The notes under the pieces: generated by a model | Database searches by the model: none | Seen by the model: only the letters and a program-made list of their open reading frames with translations | Told to the model about the DNA's origin: nothing | Shown: positions 35,253 to 44,177 of the stretch, piece after piece | How positions within the stretch are numbered: position 1 is the stretch's first letter | Layout: every line of letters begins with the position of its first letter | Translations under genes and position numbers: made by a program | From: Kluyvera georgiana ATCC 51603 | Lineage (GTDB): Bacteria; Pseudomonadota; Gammaproteobacteria; Enterobacterales; Enterobacteriaceae | Direction of reading: 5' to 3' | Length of the DNA: 64,000 nt | NCBI RefSeq assembly: GCF_001654985.1 | Contig: NZ_LXEU01000047.1 | Coordinates: 1 to 64,000 of the forward strand

Positions 35253-35617
35253 TGGATACCTTCGACAGTTTGTTTGCGCGGCTGCAGCGATCCACATTCC
35301 GCAGTCGCTTTCGCCTTGGCGTAAAAGAGCGGCAGTATTGTATTGATAAAGGCCCGGAGGTTATCGATAGCCACGCGGCAGATTTTATCGCCGGGCGGCT
35401 GGCGCCCGCGCAGCCCAAAAATGACGGTAAGCAGACTCCCATGCGCGGGCATCCGGTGTTTATCGCTCAGCACGCCACCGCCACCTGCTGTCGCGGCTGT
35501 CTGGAGAAATGGCACCATATCCCGCAGGGACAGGCGCTGACGGCGGATCAACAACGTTACATCGTTAGTGTTATCCACCATTGGTTGGTCATCCAGATGA
35601 ACCGCCGAGATCGCTAA
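35252..35617 (+). CDS. yneG: YneG, DUF4186 family protein
   Basis: A 121-residue cytoplasmic protein equivalent to E. coli YneG (119). It has conserved cysteines and histidines (GHPVFIAQHATATCCRGCLEKWH) that look like a metal site, and a start DTFDSLFARLQRSTFRSRF typical of the family. Function is unknown. It overlaps glsB and ends the operon. Confidence 0.9.
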   Translation: MDTFDSLFARLQRSTFRSRFRLGVKERQYCIDKGPEVIDSHAADFIAGRLAPAQPKNDGKQTPMRGHPVFIAQHATATCCRGCLEKWHHIPQGQALTADQQRYIVSVIHHWLVIQMNRRDR

Positions 35618-35719
35618 CACGGCTAAGTTTATTCTGAAAATCTATCTATTTTGATAGCTTGATTCGACATGCTGCGCTCAATATGATAAGCCGGGCGTCG
35701 TATCGGAATAAATTGTGTT

Positions 35720-36775
35720 ATGAATAGATTTGGCAAACTTATTACGAATAATGGGGTGACAGGAACCCGGTTTGTCAGACGGATGTATCTGATGCGGATG
35801 CTTGGCACCTTCCTCTGTTTTCTCCCTATTTTATCAGTACTTACCGAACTTCATCGGCCTCATTTTTTGCAGATTTTACTGGCGCTGAACGCTTTTCTCT
35901 GGCCAACGGTGGCGTATATGCGCGCCATATTGGCGCCGGTGCCTCGGCTGGTTGAACAACAGAATCTGTTATGGGATGCCGGCGTCGGGGGCTTTTGGAT
36001 AGCGATGATGGCGTTGAATCCGCTTCCGTCAGTCGCGATTGCGACGATCCTACTCACCGACAGGCTCTCCGCAGGCGGTAAAGCGTTGATGCGTAAAGCC
36101 GCGCTAGCGATGCTGGGGGGATTTGCGATTAGCTGGGCGCTGATGGGCATGCCGTTTCACGGCGAGGTGAGTCAACGCACGATACTGGCGACGCTGCCGC
36201 TGATTTCATTATATGTGCTGGCGCTGAGTCTGCTTACCGATAGCATAGCCGTTAAGCTGCGGCTCAAGAGCCAGGAACTTGAACGAATTGCGATGCTCGA
36301 CCCGCTGCTGGACATCGCCAATCGTCGTCTGCTGGAGCAGCGTATTTCATGGGAATTGATTCGATTAAAACGGGACTGCGGCCATTCGCTGCTGATGTTT
36401 ATCGACCTCGACAATTTCAAAGAAATTAACGATCGCTACGGCCATAAGGTGGGCGACGTGATGCTCAAAACCGTGTCGCAAATTTTGCAGATGGCGACCC
36501 GCCCAACCGATACTCCGGCCCGCCTGGGCGGCGATGAGTTCGTAATCCTGCTTCCGGATACCACGCTTGAGGCAGGACGGTCAATCGCCCAGCGAATTAT
36601 GGACGCCACGGTGGTGGTGACGGAGCGCCCGAACGATCGCCAGACGCTCACGCTGAGCATTGGGATTGCCGACGCCTTGCCGGAAATGCTGGAAGTCTCC
36701 GACTGGCTACAGGCGGCGGACAGCGCGCTGTATGAGGCAAAGCGCCGTGGTAAAAACCAGATTTTTGCGCATTAG
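35720..36775 (+). CDS. dgcF: GGDEF diguanylate cyclase (YneF/DgcF-like)
   Basis: A 351-residue inner-membrane diguanylate cyclase. Six hydrophobic segments occupy about residues 28-170 (MASE-type sensor), followed by a coiled linker and a GGDEF domain with ARLGGDEFVIL near residue 270. The product-inhibition site RxxD (RPTD) is exactly five residues before GGDEF, so feedback control by c-di-GMP is expected. It occupies the position of E. coli yneF between yneG and uxaB. A GNAT gene is inserted after it. Confidence 0.88.
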   Translation: MNRFGKLITNNGVTGTRFVRRMYLMRMLGTFLCFLPILSVLTELHRPHFLQILLALNAFLWPTVAYMRAILAPVPRLVEQQNLLWDAGVGGFWIAMMALNPLPSVAIATILLTDRLSAGGKALMRKAALAMLGGFAISWALMGMPFHGEVSQRTILATLPLISLYVLALSLLTDSIAVKLRLKSQELERIAMLDPLLDIANRRLLEQRISWELIRLKRDCGHSLLMFIDLDNFKEINDRYGHKVGDVMLKTVSQILQMATRPTDTPARLGGDEFVILLPDTTLEAGRSIAQRIMDATVVVTERPNDRQTLTLSIGIADALPEMLEVSDWLQAADSALYEAKRRGKNQIFAH

Positions 36776-36863
36776 CACATCATAAGTAAATGCGATGATT
36801 TAACCTATCGTGTTATCAAAAGGTTAACGTAATAGTAGTGGCCTTATTTTTCTGGAGGCCATT

Positions 36864-37391
36864 ATGAATTCATCATTCACGCTGCATACCTTTTCTGAAA
36901 CGGATATTCTTGCCCATCTTGATCCGCTGTCTGACGTACTGACCAACTGCGTCAACGGCGGTGCATCCGTTAGCTTTATGCTGCCTTTTCATCACGATAC
37001 CGCGCTGGCATTCTGGCGGCGAACTGCCGCCAGCGTTGGGCGCGATGAACGCGTGGTTCTCGTGGCCAAAGATGTCGACCAGACGATTGTCGGTACCGTG
37101 CAACTGATTATCGATCAGCCAGAAAACCAACCGCATCGTGCCGACGTGGCGAAACTGTTAGTACACGAACGCGCCCGTCGCGGTGGTATTGCGCGAGCGT
37201 TGATGCTGCGCCTGGAAGCGGTTGCGGTTGATGCGGGGAAAAACGTTCTGGTGCTGGATACTGCCACTGGCAGCGGGGCGGAAAACTTCTATCAGCGCTG
37301 CGGATGGCAGAAAGTGGGCGAAGTGCCGCGCTATGCCCTTATGCCAGACGGCGCGCTGACGGCGACCTCGATTTTTTACAAATTTTTATAG
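36864..37391 (+). CDS. GNAT-family N-acetyltransferase
   Basis: A 175-residue acetyltransferase with the acetyl-CoA loop LLVHERARRGGIARALMLRLE (about residues 97-117) and the C-terminal NFYQRCGWQKVGEVPRYA, as in ribosomal-protein or antibiotic acetyltransferases. Substrate unknown. GGAGG nine bases before the ATG. It lies between dgcF and uxaB and is not part of that region in K-12 as I recall. Confidence 0.87.
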   Translation: MNSSFTLHTFSETDILAHLDPLSDVLTNCVNGGASVSFMLPFHHDTALAFWRRTAASVGRDERVVLVAKDVDQTIVGTVQLIIDQPENQPHRADVAKLLVHERARRGGIARALMLRLEAVAVDAGKNVLVLDTATGSGAENFYQRCGWQKVGEVPRYALMPDGALTATSIFYKFL

Positions 37392-37505
37392 ACTCACTAT
37401 TTATTCTCGCAGTTTTGATCAAAACAGGGTTTCATAAGCGGAAAATCTGATAAGTTATTAGACCAATTGAGCAGGCTGTATGACTAATCCAGAAAGGAAC
37501 CCATT

Positions 37506-38957
37506 GTGAAAACACTTAACCGCCATGATTTCCCCGGTGCCCAATACCCTGAACGTATTATCCAGTTTGGCGAAGGAAACTTCCTGCGCGCGTTTGTTGA
37601 CTGGCAGATTGATCTGCTGAACGAACATACCGACCTGAATTCAGGCGTGGTTATCGTTCGTCCGATCGACAGCGATTTTCCGCCTTCATTGAGTACTCAG
37701 GATGGCCTGTACACCACGATTATTCGTGGCCTGAATGAAAAGGGGGAGGCGGTTAGCGATGCGCGCCTGATCCGTTCGGTAAATCGTGAAATCAGCGCCT
37801 ATAAAGATTACGCAGAACTCCTCAAGCTGGCTCACAACCCGGACATGCGTTTTGTGTTTTCCAATACTACCGAAGCGGGTATTAGCTACCACGCTGGCGA
37901 TAAGTTTGACGACGCGCCGGCGGTTAGCTATCCGGCGAAACTGACGCGTCTGTTGTTCGAGCGCTTCAGCCACTTCAACGGTGCAGCGGATAAAGGTTGG
38001 GTAATCATTCCTTGCGAACTGATTGATTATAACGGTGAAGCCCTGCACGAGCTGGTGGTTCGCTACGCGCAGGAGTGGGCGCTGCCGGCTGAATTCATGA
38101 CCTGGCTGAACGAGTCTAACGCTTTCTGTTCAACCCTCGTTGACCGTATCGTGACCGGTTACCCACGTGATGAAGCCGCTCAGCTGGAATCCGAACTGGG
38201 TTATAAAGACGGTTTCCTCGATACCGCTGAGCACTTCTATCTGTTCGTGATTCAGGGGCCGAAATCGCTGGCCAGCGAACTGCGTCTGGATAAACTGGCG
38301 CTGAACGTGCTGATCGTTGACGACATCAAACCGTATAAAGAACGTAAAGTTGCGATTCTGAACGGCGCACACACCGCACTGGTGCCGGTCGCCTACCAGG
38401 CCGGTATTGATACGGTGGGGGAAGCAATGAACGATGCAGAAATTTGCGCGTTCGTTGAAAAAGCGATTCATCAGGAAATTATCCCGGTACTGGATTTACC
38501 GAAAGACGAACTGGAGTCTTTTGCCAGTGCGGTAACAGGTCGTTTCCGTAACCCGTACATCAAGCACCAACTGCTGTCTATCGCGTTGAACGGGATGACG
38601 AAATTCCGTACCCGTATTCTTCCTCAGCTGCTGGCGGGCCAGAAGGCCAGCGGTAAACTGCCTGCTCGTCTGACTTTTGCTTTGGCCGCGCTGATTGCCT
38701 TCTATCGTGCAGAACGCAACGGCGAAGCCTACCCGGTGCAGGATGATGCGCACTGGATCGAACGTTACCAGCAGCTGTGGGCGCAGCATCGTGACCAACA
38801 GATTAGCACTACCGATCTGGTCAGCGCGGTACTGTCCGTCAGCGAACACTGGGAACAAGATCTCACACAGGTTTCCGGATTGGTCGAACAGGTTTCTTCC
38901 GATCTCGACGCTATCTTGACTCAGGGTATGCGTAAAGCGGTGCAGCCACTCTGCTAA
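37506..38957 (+). CDS. uxaB: UxaB, tagaturonate reductase (altronate oxidoreductase)
   Basis: A 483-residue NAD-dependent enzyme, the same length as E. coli UxaB. The Rossmann start is [19 protein letters not shown] (residues 16-34) and the catalytic Lys lies in [14 protein letters not shown] near residue 285. It reduces D-tagaturonate to D-altronate in galacturonate catabolism. Upstream, TTATTAGACCAATTGAGC (37456-37473) contains a half-site like those of the ExuR/UxuR regulators. It has its own terminator. Confidence 0.95.
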   Translation: MKTLNRHDFPGAQYPERIIQFGEGNFLRAFVDWQIDLLNEHTDLNSGVVIVRPIDSDFPPSLSTQDGLYTTIIRGLNEKGEAVSDARLIRSVNREISAYKDYAELLKLAHNPDMRFVFSNTTEAGISYHAGDKFDDAPAVSYPAKLTRLLFERFSHFNGAADKGWVIIPCELIDYNGEALHELVVRYAQEWALPAEFMTWLNESNAFCSTLVDRIVTGYPRDEAAQLESELGYKDGFLDTAEHFYLFVIQGPKSLASELRLDKLALNVLIVDDIKPYKERKVAILNGAHTALVPVAYQAGIDTVGEAMNDAEICAFVEKAIHQEIIPVLDLPKDELESFASAVTGRFRNPYIKHQLLSIALNGMTKFRTRILPQLLAGQKASGKLPARLTFALAALIAFYRAERNGEAYPVQDDAHWIERYQQLWAQHRDQQISTTDLVSAVLSVSEHWEQDLTQVSGLVEQVSSDLDAILTQGMRKAVQPLC

Positions 38958-38978
38958 TCGCGGCCCGATCGCCTCTTT

Positions 38979-39006
38979 AAACCCGGCACTCGCCGGGTTT
39001 TTTGTT
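38979..39006 (+). terminator. Rho-independent terminator of uxaB
   Basis: AACCCGGC and GCCGGGTT (38980-38987 and 38992-38999) form a stable stem with loop ACTC, followed by TTTTTG. It lies about 25 bases after the uxaB stop. Confidence 0.92.
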
Positions 39007-39230
39007 TTGTTGCGTGGCCAAACGCGAAGAGGGCGATGTATTGTCGCTAGTACTCTTCATTAGTTACAACATACATTTTTCTTCTCTTATCATCCCCCTG
39101 AAACACCGAGCAAAAGGTTCTGGCAGCATGTGAGTACCCCGCAAAGCATACCATTGCAGCGTTATCAGCGCTTGAATACATGATGAAGATCACGTTTAAT
39201 ACACAACTTATTAACCTGATTGATATAAAA

Positions 39231-40145
39231 ATGATCGTTCGTCCTCACCAGCACTGGCTGGCTCGCATTTTTGTTTGGCACGGCTCGGTACTGCCAAAAA
39301 TTTTCTCGCGTTTACTGCTCAATTTTCTGCTATCGATTGTGGTGATCCTCATTTTGCCGTGGTATTCATCGCTTGGCGTGAAGTTGACCGTCGCGCCGTT
39401 CAGTATTCTCGGCGTGGCCATCGCTATCTTTCTTGGTTTTCGTAATAACGCCTGTTATTCACGCTATGTAGAGGCGAGGCAGCTGTGGGGACAATTGATG
39501 ATTGCCTCGCGTTCTTTGCTGCGCGAGGTCAAAAATACGCTTTCTGACGATCCGCATGTGAGTGAATTTGTCGGTCTGCAGATTGCCTTTGCGCATTGCC
39601 TTCGTTTGACCCTCCGACGTCAGCCGACGCGCGCAGTGCTGGCAAAATATCTCAGCGAGCCGCATCTCAATCAGGTACTGGCCGCGCAGTCTCCGGCAAA
39701 CCGAATTTTGCTGATTATGGGGGATTGGCTGGCGCAGCGCCGTCGGGCGGGTGAGCTGTCGGATATTCTGTTCCACAGTCTGAATATTCGTCTCAACGAT
39801 ATGTCTATCGTGCTGGCGGGCTGTGAGCGTATTGCCAATACGCCGGTACCGTTCGCCTATTCGCTGATCCTGCACCGTACCGTCTATTTGTTCTGCATCA
39901 TGCTGCCGTTCGCACTGGTGGTCGATTTGCACTATATGACGCCATTTATCTCGGTGCTCATTTCGTACACTTTTATCTCTCTTGACACGTTAGCGGAAGA
40001 GCTTGAAGAACCCTTCGGTATGGAAAATAATGATTTACCGCTGGATGCTATCTGCAATGCCATCGAGATCGACCTGCTGCAAATGAACGATGCTACGGAG
40101 ATACCTGCGCGCCTTACCGTCGACAAGTATTATCAACTCAGCTAA
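39231..40145 (+). CDS. yneE: YneE, bestrophin-family membrane protein
   Basis: A 304-residue bestrophin-like protein (same length as E. coli YneE) with about four helices and the conserved FLGFRNNACYSRYVEARQLWG (split here as FLGFRNNAC and YSRYVEAR) near residue 67, plus the C-terminal AEELEEPFGMENNDLPLD. Bacterial homologues form pentameric ion channels. The ATG at 39231 reproduces the E. coli start (MIVRPHQHW); the upstream ATG pair at 39180 would add 17 residues and neither start has a strong ribosome binding site. Confidence 0.88.
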   Translation: MIVRPHQHWLARIFVWHGSVLPKIFSRLLLNFLLSIVVILILPWYSSLGVKLTVAPFSILGVAIAIFLGFRNNACYSRYVEARQLWGQLMIASRSLLREVKNTLSDDPHVSEFVGLQIAFAHCLRLTLRRQPTRAVLAKYLSEPHLNQVLAAQSPANRILLIMGDWLAQRRRAGELSDILFHSLNIRLNDMSIVLAGCERIANTPVPFAYSLILHRTVYLFCIMLPFALVVDLHYMTPFISVLISYTFISLDTLAEELEEPFGMENNDLPLDAICNAIEIDLLQMNDATEIPARLTVDKYYQLS

Positions 40146-40155
40146 GAGGTGACCC

Positions 40156-40596
40156 GTGAACGTCGTGAACCGTCCCATTCAGGTAGAAGATAAAGCCCAG
40201 TGGCTCGCGCTGTGGAAAGGATATAACGACTTTTATAGCAGCAATCTTGCTGATGAGATCACCGAGCATACCTGGCAGCGGATACTGAGTCCTGAATCGC
40301 CTATTTTTGGCCGGGTTGCCGTGGTGGATGGACGCGTGGCGGCCTTTGCGCTGTGTGTTTTACATGAAGGTACCTGGGTCAGTTCACCGATTTGCTATCT
40401 GGAAGATTTGTTTGTTGATCCGGCGTTTCGCGGCCAGGGCATTGCTCGTCAGCTCATGCAATTCGTGCTAAATGAGGGCAAAGAGCAGGGATGGTCACGT
40501 TTCTACTGGCATACTCGTATTCATAATCCTGCGCGTAAGCTTTATGATGAATTCATCGCCGCGGATGATTACGTACGATATTGTGTTAGGCTTTAA
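40156..40596 (+). CDS. GNAT-family N-acetyltransferase
   Basis: A 146-residue acetyltransferase that starts at GTG 40156 after AAGAGGTG. The acetyl-CoA motif is DLFVDPAFRGQGIARQLMQFVL (about residues 88-109) and the C-terminus has NPARKLYDEFIAADDYVRY. It follows yneE by ten bases and is probably cotranscribed. Substrate unknown. Confidence 0.87.
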   Translation: MNVVNRPIQVEDKAQWLALWKGYNDFYSSNLADEITEHTWQRILSPESPIFGRVAVVDGRVAAFALCVLHEGTWVSSPICYLEDLFVDPAFRGQGIARQLMQFVLNEGKEQGWSRFYWHTRIHNPARKLYDEFIAADDYVRYCVRL

Positions 40597-40665
40597 ACCA
40601 GATACACAGAATAAATTATTCGGTTTTCCGTGTTTAATGGTTGCAGCGACATGAGGAGAATCAAA

Positions 40666-40764
40666 ATGGAAAGGCGCATCGAGACTACTGTGAACATCAT
40701 CCTGTTCATTTCACTGTTTGCTACCGCCTGGGACCTGTCGCTGGTTCGTTCTTTTAGCTGGTAA
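40666..40764 (+). CDS. Small single-span membrane peptide, 32 residues
   Basis: The ATG at 40666 has a very good ribosome binding site (GAGGAGA, six bases upstream). The 32-residue product begins MERRIETTVNIILFISLF and ends VRSFSW. It has one hydrophobic stretch at about residues 8-22 after a basic start, the typical pattern of enterobacterial small membrane proteins. I do not recognise a named family. It lies 69 bases after a GNAT gene and before the convergent GlxA-type regulator. A GC-rich hairpin at 40798-40819 (GGGCGCAG/CTGCGCCC) follows. Confidence 0.55.
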   Translation: MERRIETTVNIILFISLFATAWDLSLVRSFSW

Positions 40765-40910
40765 GTTAAAACAGGCATAGCGAAAACTGTCAATACGGGC
40801 GCAGAACCTGCTGCGCCCATGGTCCATTGCATGAACATGCCAATAATCAACGGCTTTAGGCTAATTACCCACAAGGTTGTGCACCGTTTCTGTGGATAAC
40901 ATTGGCCGTT

Positions 40911-41858
40911 TCAACCCTGAAACGTTTTACGCCACTCGCCGGGACTGACGCCCATTTTTTCACGAAAGGTCTGACGAAACGTGATAGATGACTGAAAGCC
41001 CGCACGTTCCGCAACCTGTTCAATAGACAGCTGGCTACTTTCCAGTAGCCATTGACTACGTCGTAGTCGTTCTGCTGTCACCCATTCACCAATTGACATC
41101 CCCATGGCCTTCTGGAAATGGCGGGTCAGGGAACGGCGACTCATCGCTGCGCGTGCGGCTAGCGTATCAATACTGAGCGGTGTTCCGAGATTCTGCTGTA
41201 AGAAATCCAGCAGGTTAGTGATGCGCTTATCGTAGCTCCGTTGCGACAACGTTTGCTCAATGTATTGTGCCTGGCCGCCTTCCCGATGAGGCGGTGTGAC
41301 CATACGTCGGGCTATCTGGTTGGCGACCTTTGTGCCAAAACGCTGACGAATAACATAGAGACAACAGTCCAGCGCCGCGGCGGTGCCGGCGGAGGTGATA
41401 AGACCATCGTCGTCGGTATAAAGCACGTTAACGTCGAGCTGCACGTGGGGAAATAAGCGTAGAAACGCGTTTTCATACTCCCAGTGAGTCACGGCGCGAT
41501 GCTGGTCCAATAACCCTGCATAAGCCAATGCGAAGGTGCCGAGGCACAGACCGACCAGCGTGGCGCCGTTATGACGTGCGGCGACCAGCGCGTCAAGCAG
41601 CGCGGGTGAGGGTTTTTCATCCACATTCCGCCAGAAGGGAACAATGACGATCTCGCATTGAGCAAGGGTAGAAAAATCAGCATCAGCGATGACCGCTGTG
41701 CCTTCCCTGGACCAGATCATCCCTGGCGTTTCTGCGCATATATAGCGTGTGAAACGCTTTTCACTGCTGACGCTATCGCCAAAGAGAATCAGCGGCACCG
41801 AAAAATGGAATGTGCTGAAGCCTTCGCTGGCGACGATAGCAACCGAGGTGGCGGTCAT
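40911..41858 (-). CDS. GlxA-family AraC-type transcriptional regulator
   Basis: A 315-residue regulator with an N-terminal DJ-1/PfpI-like domain (VAIVASEGFSTFHFSVPLILF; LVGLCLGTFALAYAGLLDQ near residues 100-118) and a C-terminal AraC DNA-binding domain (IDTLAARAAMSRRSLTRHFQKAMG; AERAGFQSSITFRQTFREKMG). It is followed on the same strand from upstream by an MBL-fold gene 14 bases away, so the two form an operon with the MBL gene first. Ligand unknown. Confidence 0.88.
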   Translation of the reverse strand: MTATSVAIVASEGFSTFHFSVPLILFGDSVSSEKRFTRYICAETPGMIWSREGTAVIADADFSTLAQCEIVIVPFWRNVDEKPSPALLDALVAARHNGATLVGLCLGTFALAYAGLLDQHRAVTHWEYENAFLRLFPHVQLDVNVLYTDDDGLITSAGTAAALDCCLYVIRQRFGTKVANQIARRMVTPPHREGGQAQYIEQTLSQRSYDKRITNLLDFLQQNLGTPLSIDTLAARAAMSRRSLTRHFQKAMGMSIGEWVTAERLRRSQWLLESSQLSIEQVAERAGFQSSITFRQTFREKMGVSPGEWRKTFQG

Positions 41859-41872
41859 AGCGTTTTCTCTCG

Positions 41873-42655
41873 TTAATATGTGACAGTGTCACCATCTGCA
41901 GGAGCGCTGACAAAGGTTTCAATCTCATTATCTCGCGCGTATTCCAGCAAGGCACTGCGCGTAACAAGACAGTGATTGAGAGCCTCCATATGAGTGGCGA
42001 CGATCTGCGCCTGCGGTAACAGGCAGTGGGCTTTGAGGACATCTTCCATTCCGAAGATGATGGGGCCAAAGCCCAGCAGGTGTGCCCAACCGGTATTCAT
42101 GATAACCACATCGGGCTGATAACGGCGCAGGTTCTCTTCGATACCTTTGGTCCAGATTGAATCGCCAATCAGATAGAGCGTTTTTTCATCAGGATGCTGG
42201 AATACCACACCGCAGGCCTCCCCAAGACGCTGAGCCAGCTCAGGAATCGCATAGGCTGCGTCAGAGCCATGTTGACCATGGGTTTTGGTCAACATGATAT
42301 CGCCAAACCGGCTGGTGTCGGAAAGCTGGCGTAATTGGGTAAACCCCTGAGCGCGGAGAATGGCCTCATCGCTGGCATTCTGAACGTAAATCTGCATGGA
42401 TTTCGGAATCGCAGCCGCCGCCGCATCGTCCCAATGGTCGGGATGAGTATGTGTCACAATGATGGCGTCTACATCCAGCAGGCGCTCGATGGGGACGGGT
42501 AACTCGACCAACGGGTTACGAAGGTGAGCGCGTGCGGTGCCTGCAAAGCCTGGATAGGCGTCTTTTTCCGCCAGCATTGGGTCAATAAGGAAACGTTTAC
42601 CCGCATAAGCGATCAATTGAGTTGCATTGCGTATTTGCATGATGTTCATCATCAA
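41873..42655 (-). CDS. Metallo-beta-lactamase-fold hydrolase
   Basis: A 260-residue MBL-fold protein. The metal motif H-x-H-x-D-H is in VTHTHPDHWDD (near residue 76), and further ligands are in GDSIWTKGIEE and THMEALNH. It resembles the UlaG-like/YycJ-type soluble hydrolases rather than antibiotic-hydrolysing enzymes; no signal peptide. Several start codons (MMMNIMQIRN) make the exact N-terminus uncertain by up to six residues. First gene of an operon with the GlxA-type regulator. Substrate unknown. Confidence 0.85.
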   Translation of the reverse strand: MMMNIMQIRNATQLIAYAGKRFLIDPMLAEKDAYPGFAGTARAHLRNPLVELPVPIERLLDVDAIIVTHTHPDHWDDAAAAAIPKSMQIYVQNASDEAILRAQGFTQLRQLSDTSRFGDIMLTKTHGQHGSDAAYAIPELAQRLGEACGVVFQHPDEKTLYLIGDSIWTKGIEENLRRYQPDVVIMNTGWAHLLGFGPIIFGMEDVLKAHCLLPQAQIVATHMEALNHCLVTRSALLEYARDNEIETFVSAPADGDTVTY

Positions 42656-42919
42656 AATCCTGTATGGCGGTCAGTGAAGAGAGTATGGGGCAGCGCTAAA
42701 AACTCAGCCATTGGCTGAAAGCCAGTTTTCGATGAAATTGGGCCAATTTTTTTCTATCTGCTGTCGAAACAATGCCATTCAGGCATGGAAAGTATGAAAA
42801 ATCAGTATGTAAAAAGAGCAGGTTGTCCATAGACAGTGAAGGGAATTTGTATTTATCATACAAATGAAGTCAGCCATAGCGCATACGCGTACTATTCATT
42901 CATTACTGGGTCTTTGATT

Positions 42920-43270
42920 ATGTCCGCAGAAGTTAATGCACTCATTGTGCTCGCCCAACTTAACGAAACAAAAGGTTTTTACCGCCGCGCTTTACGTATC
43001 TGGCGGGAAGTCTCGACACATTTTGACGCCGATAAAACCCAGTGCCGACTGGCAGCGGAGAAAATAGATACCTGCAGTTTACATTTGCAAATAAAATCAC
43101 CTGCGGTTGCACTTACAGGAAACGATAAGAGGCAACACATTGAGCGGGATAAAATAAGAATTCAGCAGTTGCTGCAGCAGGGATATAGCATTAAAGAAAT
43201 CCAGCTTATCACCGGGAGATCGAGTGCGTTTATCTATAAATATAATCCACGAAGCAAACCTATCCATTAG
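42920..43270 (+). CDS. ANR/PerC-like small regulator
   Basis: A 116-residue protein. The N-terminal part LIVLAQLNETKGFYRRALRIWREV followed by QCRLAAEKIDTC has the A-x-x-L-E-x-x-G-x-(Y/W)-x-x-A-x-x-x-W pattern of PerC/ANR proteins, which modulate virulence and fimbrial regulators in enteric bacteria. The C-terminal part (IRIQQLLQQGYSIKEIQLITGRSSAFIYKYN) looks like a resolvase-type helix-turn-helix. The ATG at 42920 is chosen over a GTG at 42836; neither has a strong ribosome binding site. Its stop codon overlaps by four bases the end of the convergent AraC-type gene. The DNA is AT-rich, suggesting transfer. Confidence 0.6.
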   Translation: MSAEVNALIVLAQLNETKGFYRRALRIWREVSTHFDADKTQCRLAAEKIDTCSLHLQIKSPAVALTGNDKRQHIERDKIRIQQLLQQGYSIKEIQLITGRSSAFIYKYNPRSKPIH

Positions 43271-44073
43271 TAACCGGATGGCGGAACACCGAATGCCTGG
43301 CGAAAAGCATAGCTAAATGCAGCCGTGCTGGAATAACCCACTTCCAGAGCAACGGCAGTGACATTCTTATTTTTCTTCAGCAGCATGACCGACTCCAGAA
43401 TTCGCATTTTCTGTTTCCATGCGCTAAAGGGAAGACCGGTCTCTTTTTTGAAATGGCGGGAAAAAGTACGGGTCGACATTCCCAGATGATCGGCCCAATA
43501 TTCCATTGAATGCTCCAGTCCCGGCGACTCCTGAATCGTTCTGCATACTTCTATCAGTGCGGCATTATGCGGCCACGGTAGCATCAACTCCACCTCCGGC
43601 AGCTGCAAAATAACGTCAAGCAGCACGCTCACCAGTTGCCCCTCTTTACCGGAAATGTCATAGCGCTCTGGCGTGTTTGTGGTGGCATAATGAATGAATT
43701 CGCGGGCAAAATCGCTGATTGTCACCATTTTGCACTCGTTAATCGGCACGGGTAAAAATGCCGGTTCGATATCCACACTCTCCAGGTGGACATCATCCAG
43801 CGCCCATACCGCATGCGTGATATTGTGCGGGATCCAGATTCCATAATGCGCCGGAATCACCCAACATTTTCCTGCTACATCGATGCGCATGCTGCCGGTA
43901 CGGGCAAAGTGAAATTGAGCGAAGGCATGGCTGTGGTCGGCAACATGATTATTGGCTTCAAGCACATACGAGCGAAAATAAACCGACTGCGGCAGCTCTT
44001 TCATCGAATCGTCCTGCGATGAAAACCACTTCTTAGGCTGTATGCTGGTAAAAGGGGGGCGCTTGTCGACCAT
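43267..44073 (-). CDS. AraC-family transcriptional regulator
   Basis: A 268-residue regulator with an N-terminal cupin sensor domain (HVADHSHAFAQFHFARTGSM; VIPAHYGIWIPHNITHAVWAL) and a C-terminal AraC DNA-binding domain (MEYWADHLGMSTRTFSRHFKKETG; ALEVGYSSTAAFSYAFRQAFG). The architecture matches cytoplasmic regulators of efflux or small-molecule metabolism. It is divergent from cfa across 104 bases, so it may control that gene. The start may be the internal ATG giving MKELPQ. Confidence 0.88.
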   Translation of the reverse strand: MVDKRPPFTSIQPKKWFSSQDDSMKELPQSVYFRSYVLEANNHVADHSHAFAQFHFARTGSMRIDVAGKCWVIPAHYGIWIPHNITHAVWALDDVHLESVDIEPAFLPVPINECKMVTISDFAREFIHYATTNTPERYDISGKEGQLVSVLLDVILQLPEVELMLPWPHNAALIEVCRTIQESPGLEHSMEYWADHLGMSTRTFSRHFKKETGLPFSAWKQKMRILESVMLLKKNKNVTAVALEVGYSSTAAFSYAFRQAFGVPPSGY

Positions 44074-44177
44074 AATGGCGTCTACTCGATAAATAATGTC
44101 CTGACATCATAATACATACCATCGTGTTATCAATGATAATCTCACGCAGAATATAATGTTGATGACGGATTAGGATT

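Noticed and set aside
39180-39230. 17-residue extension of YneE
   Set aside because: No ribosome binding site, and the E. coli protein starts at the residue encoded at 39231; left as an uncertainty.
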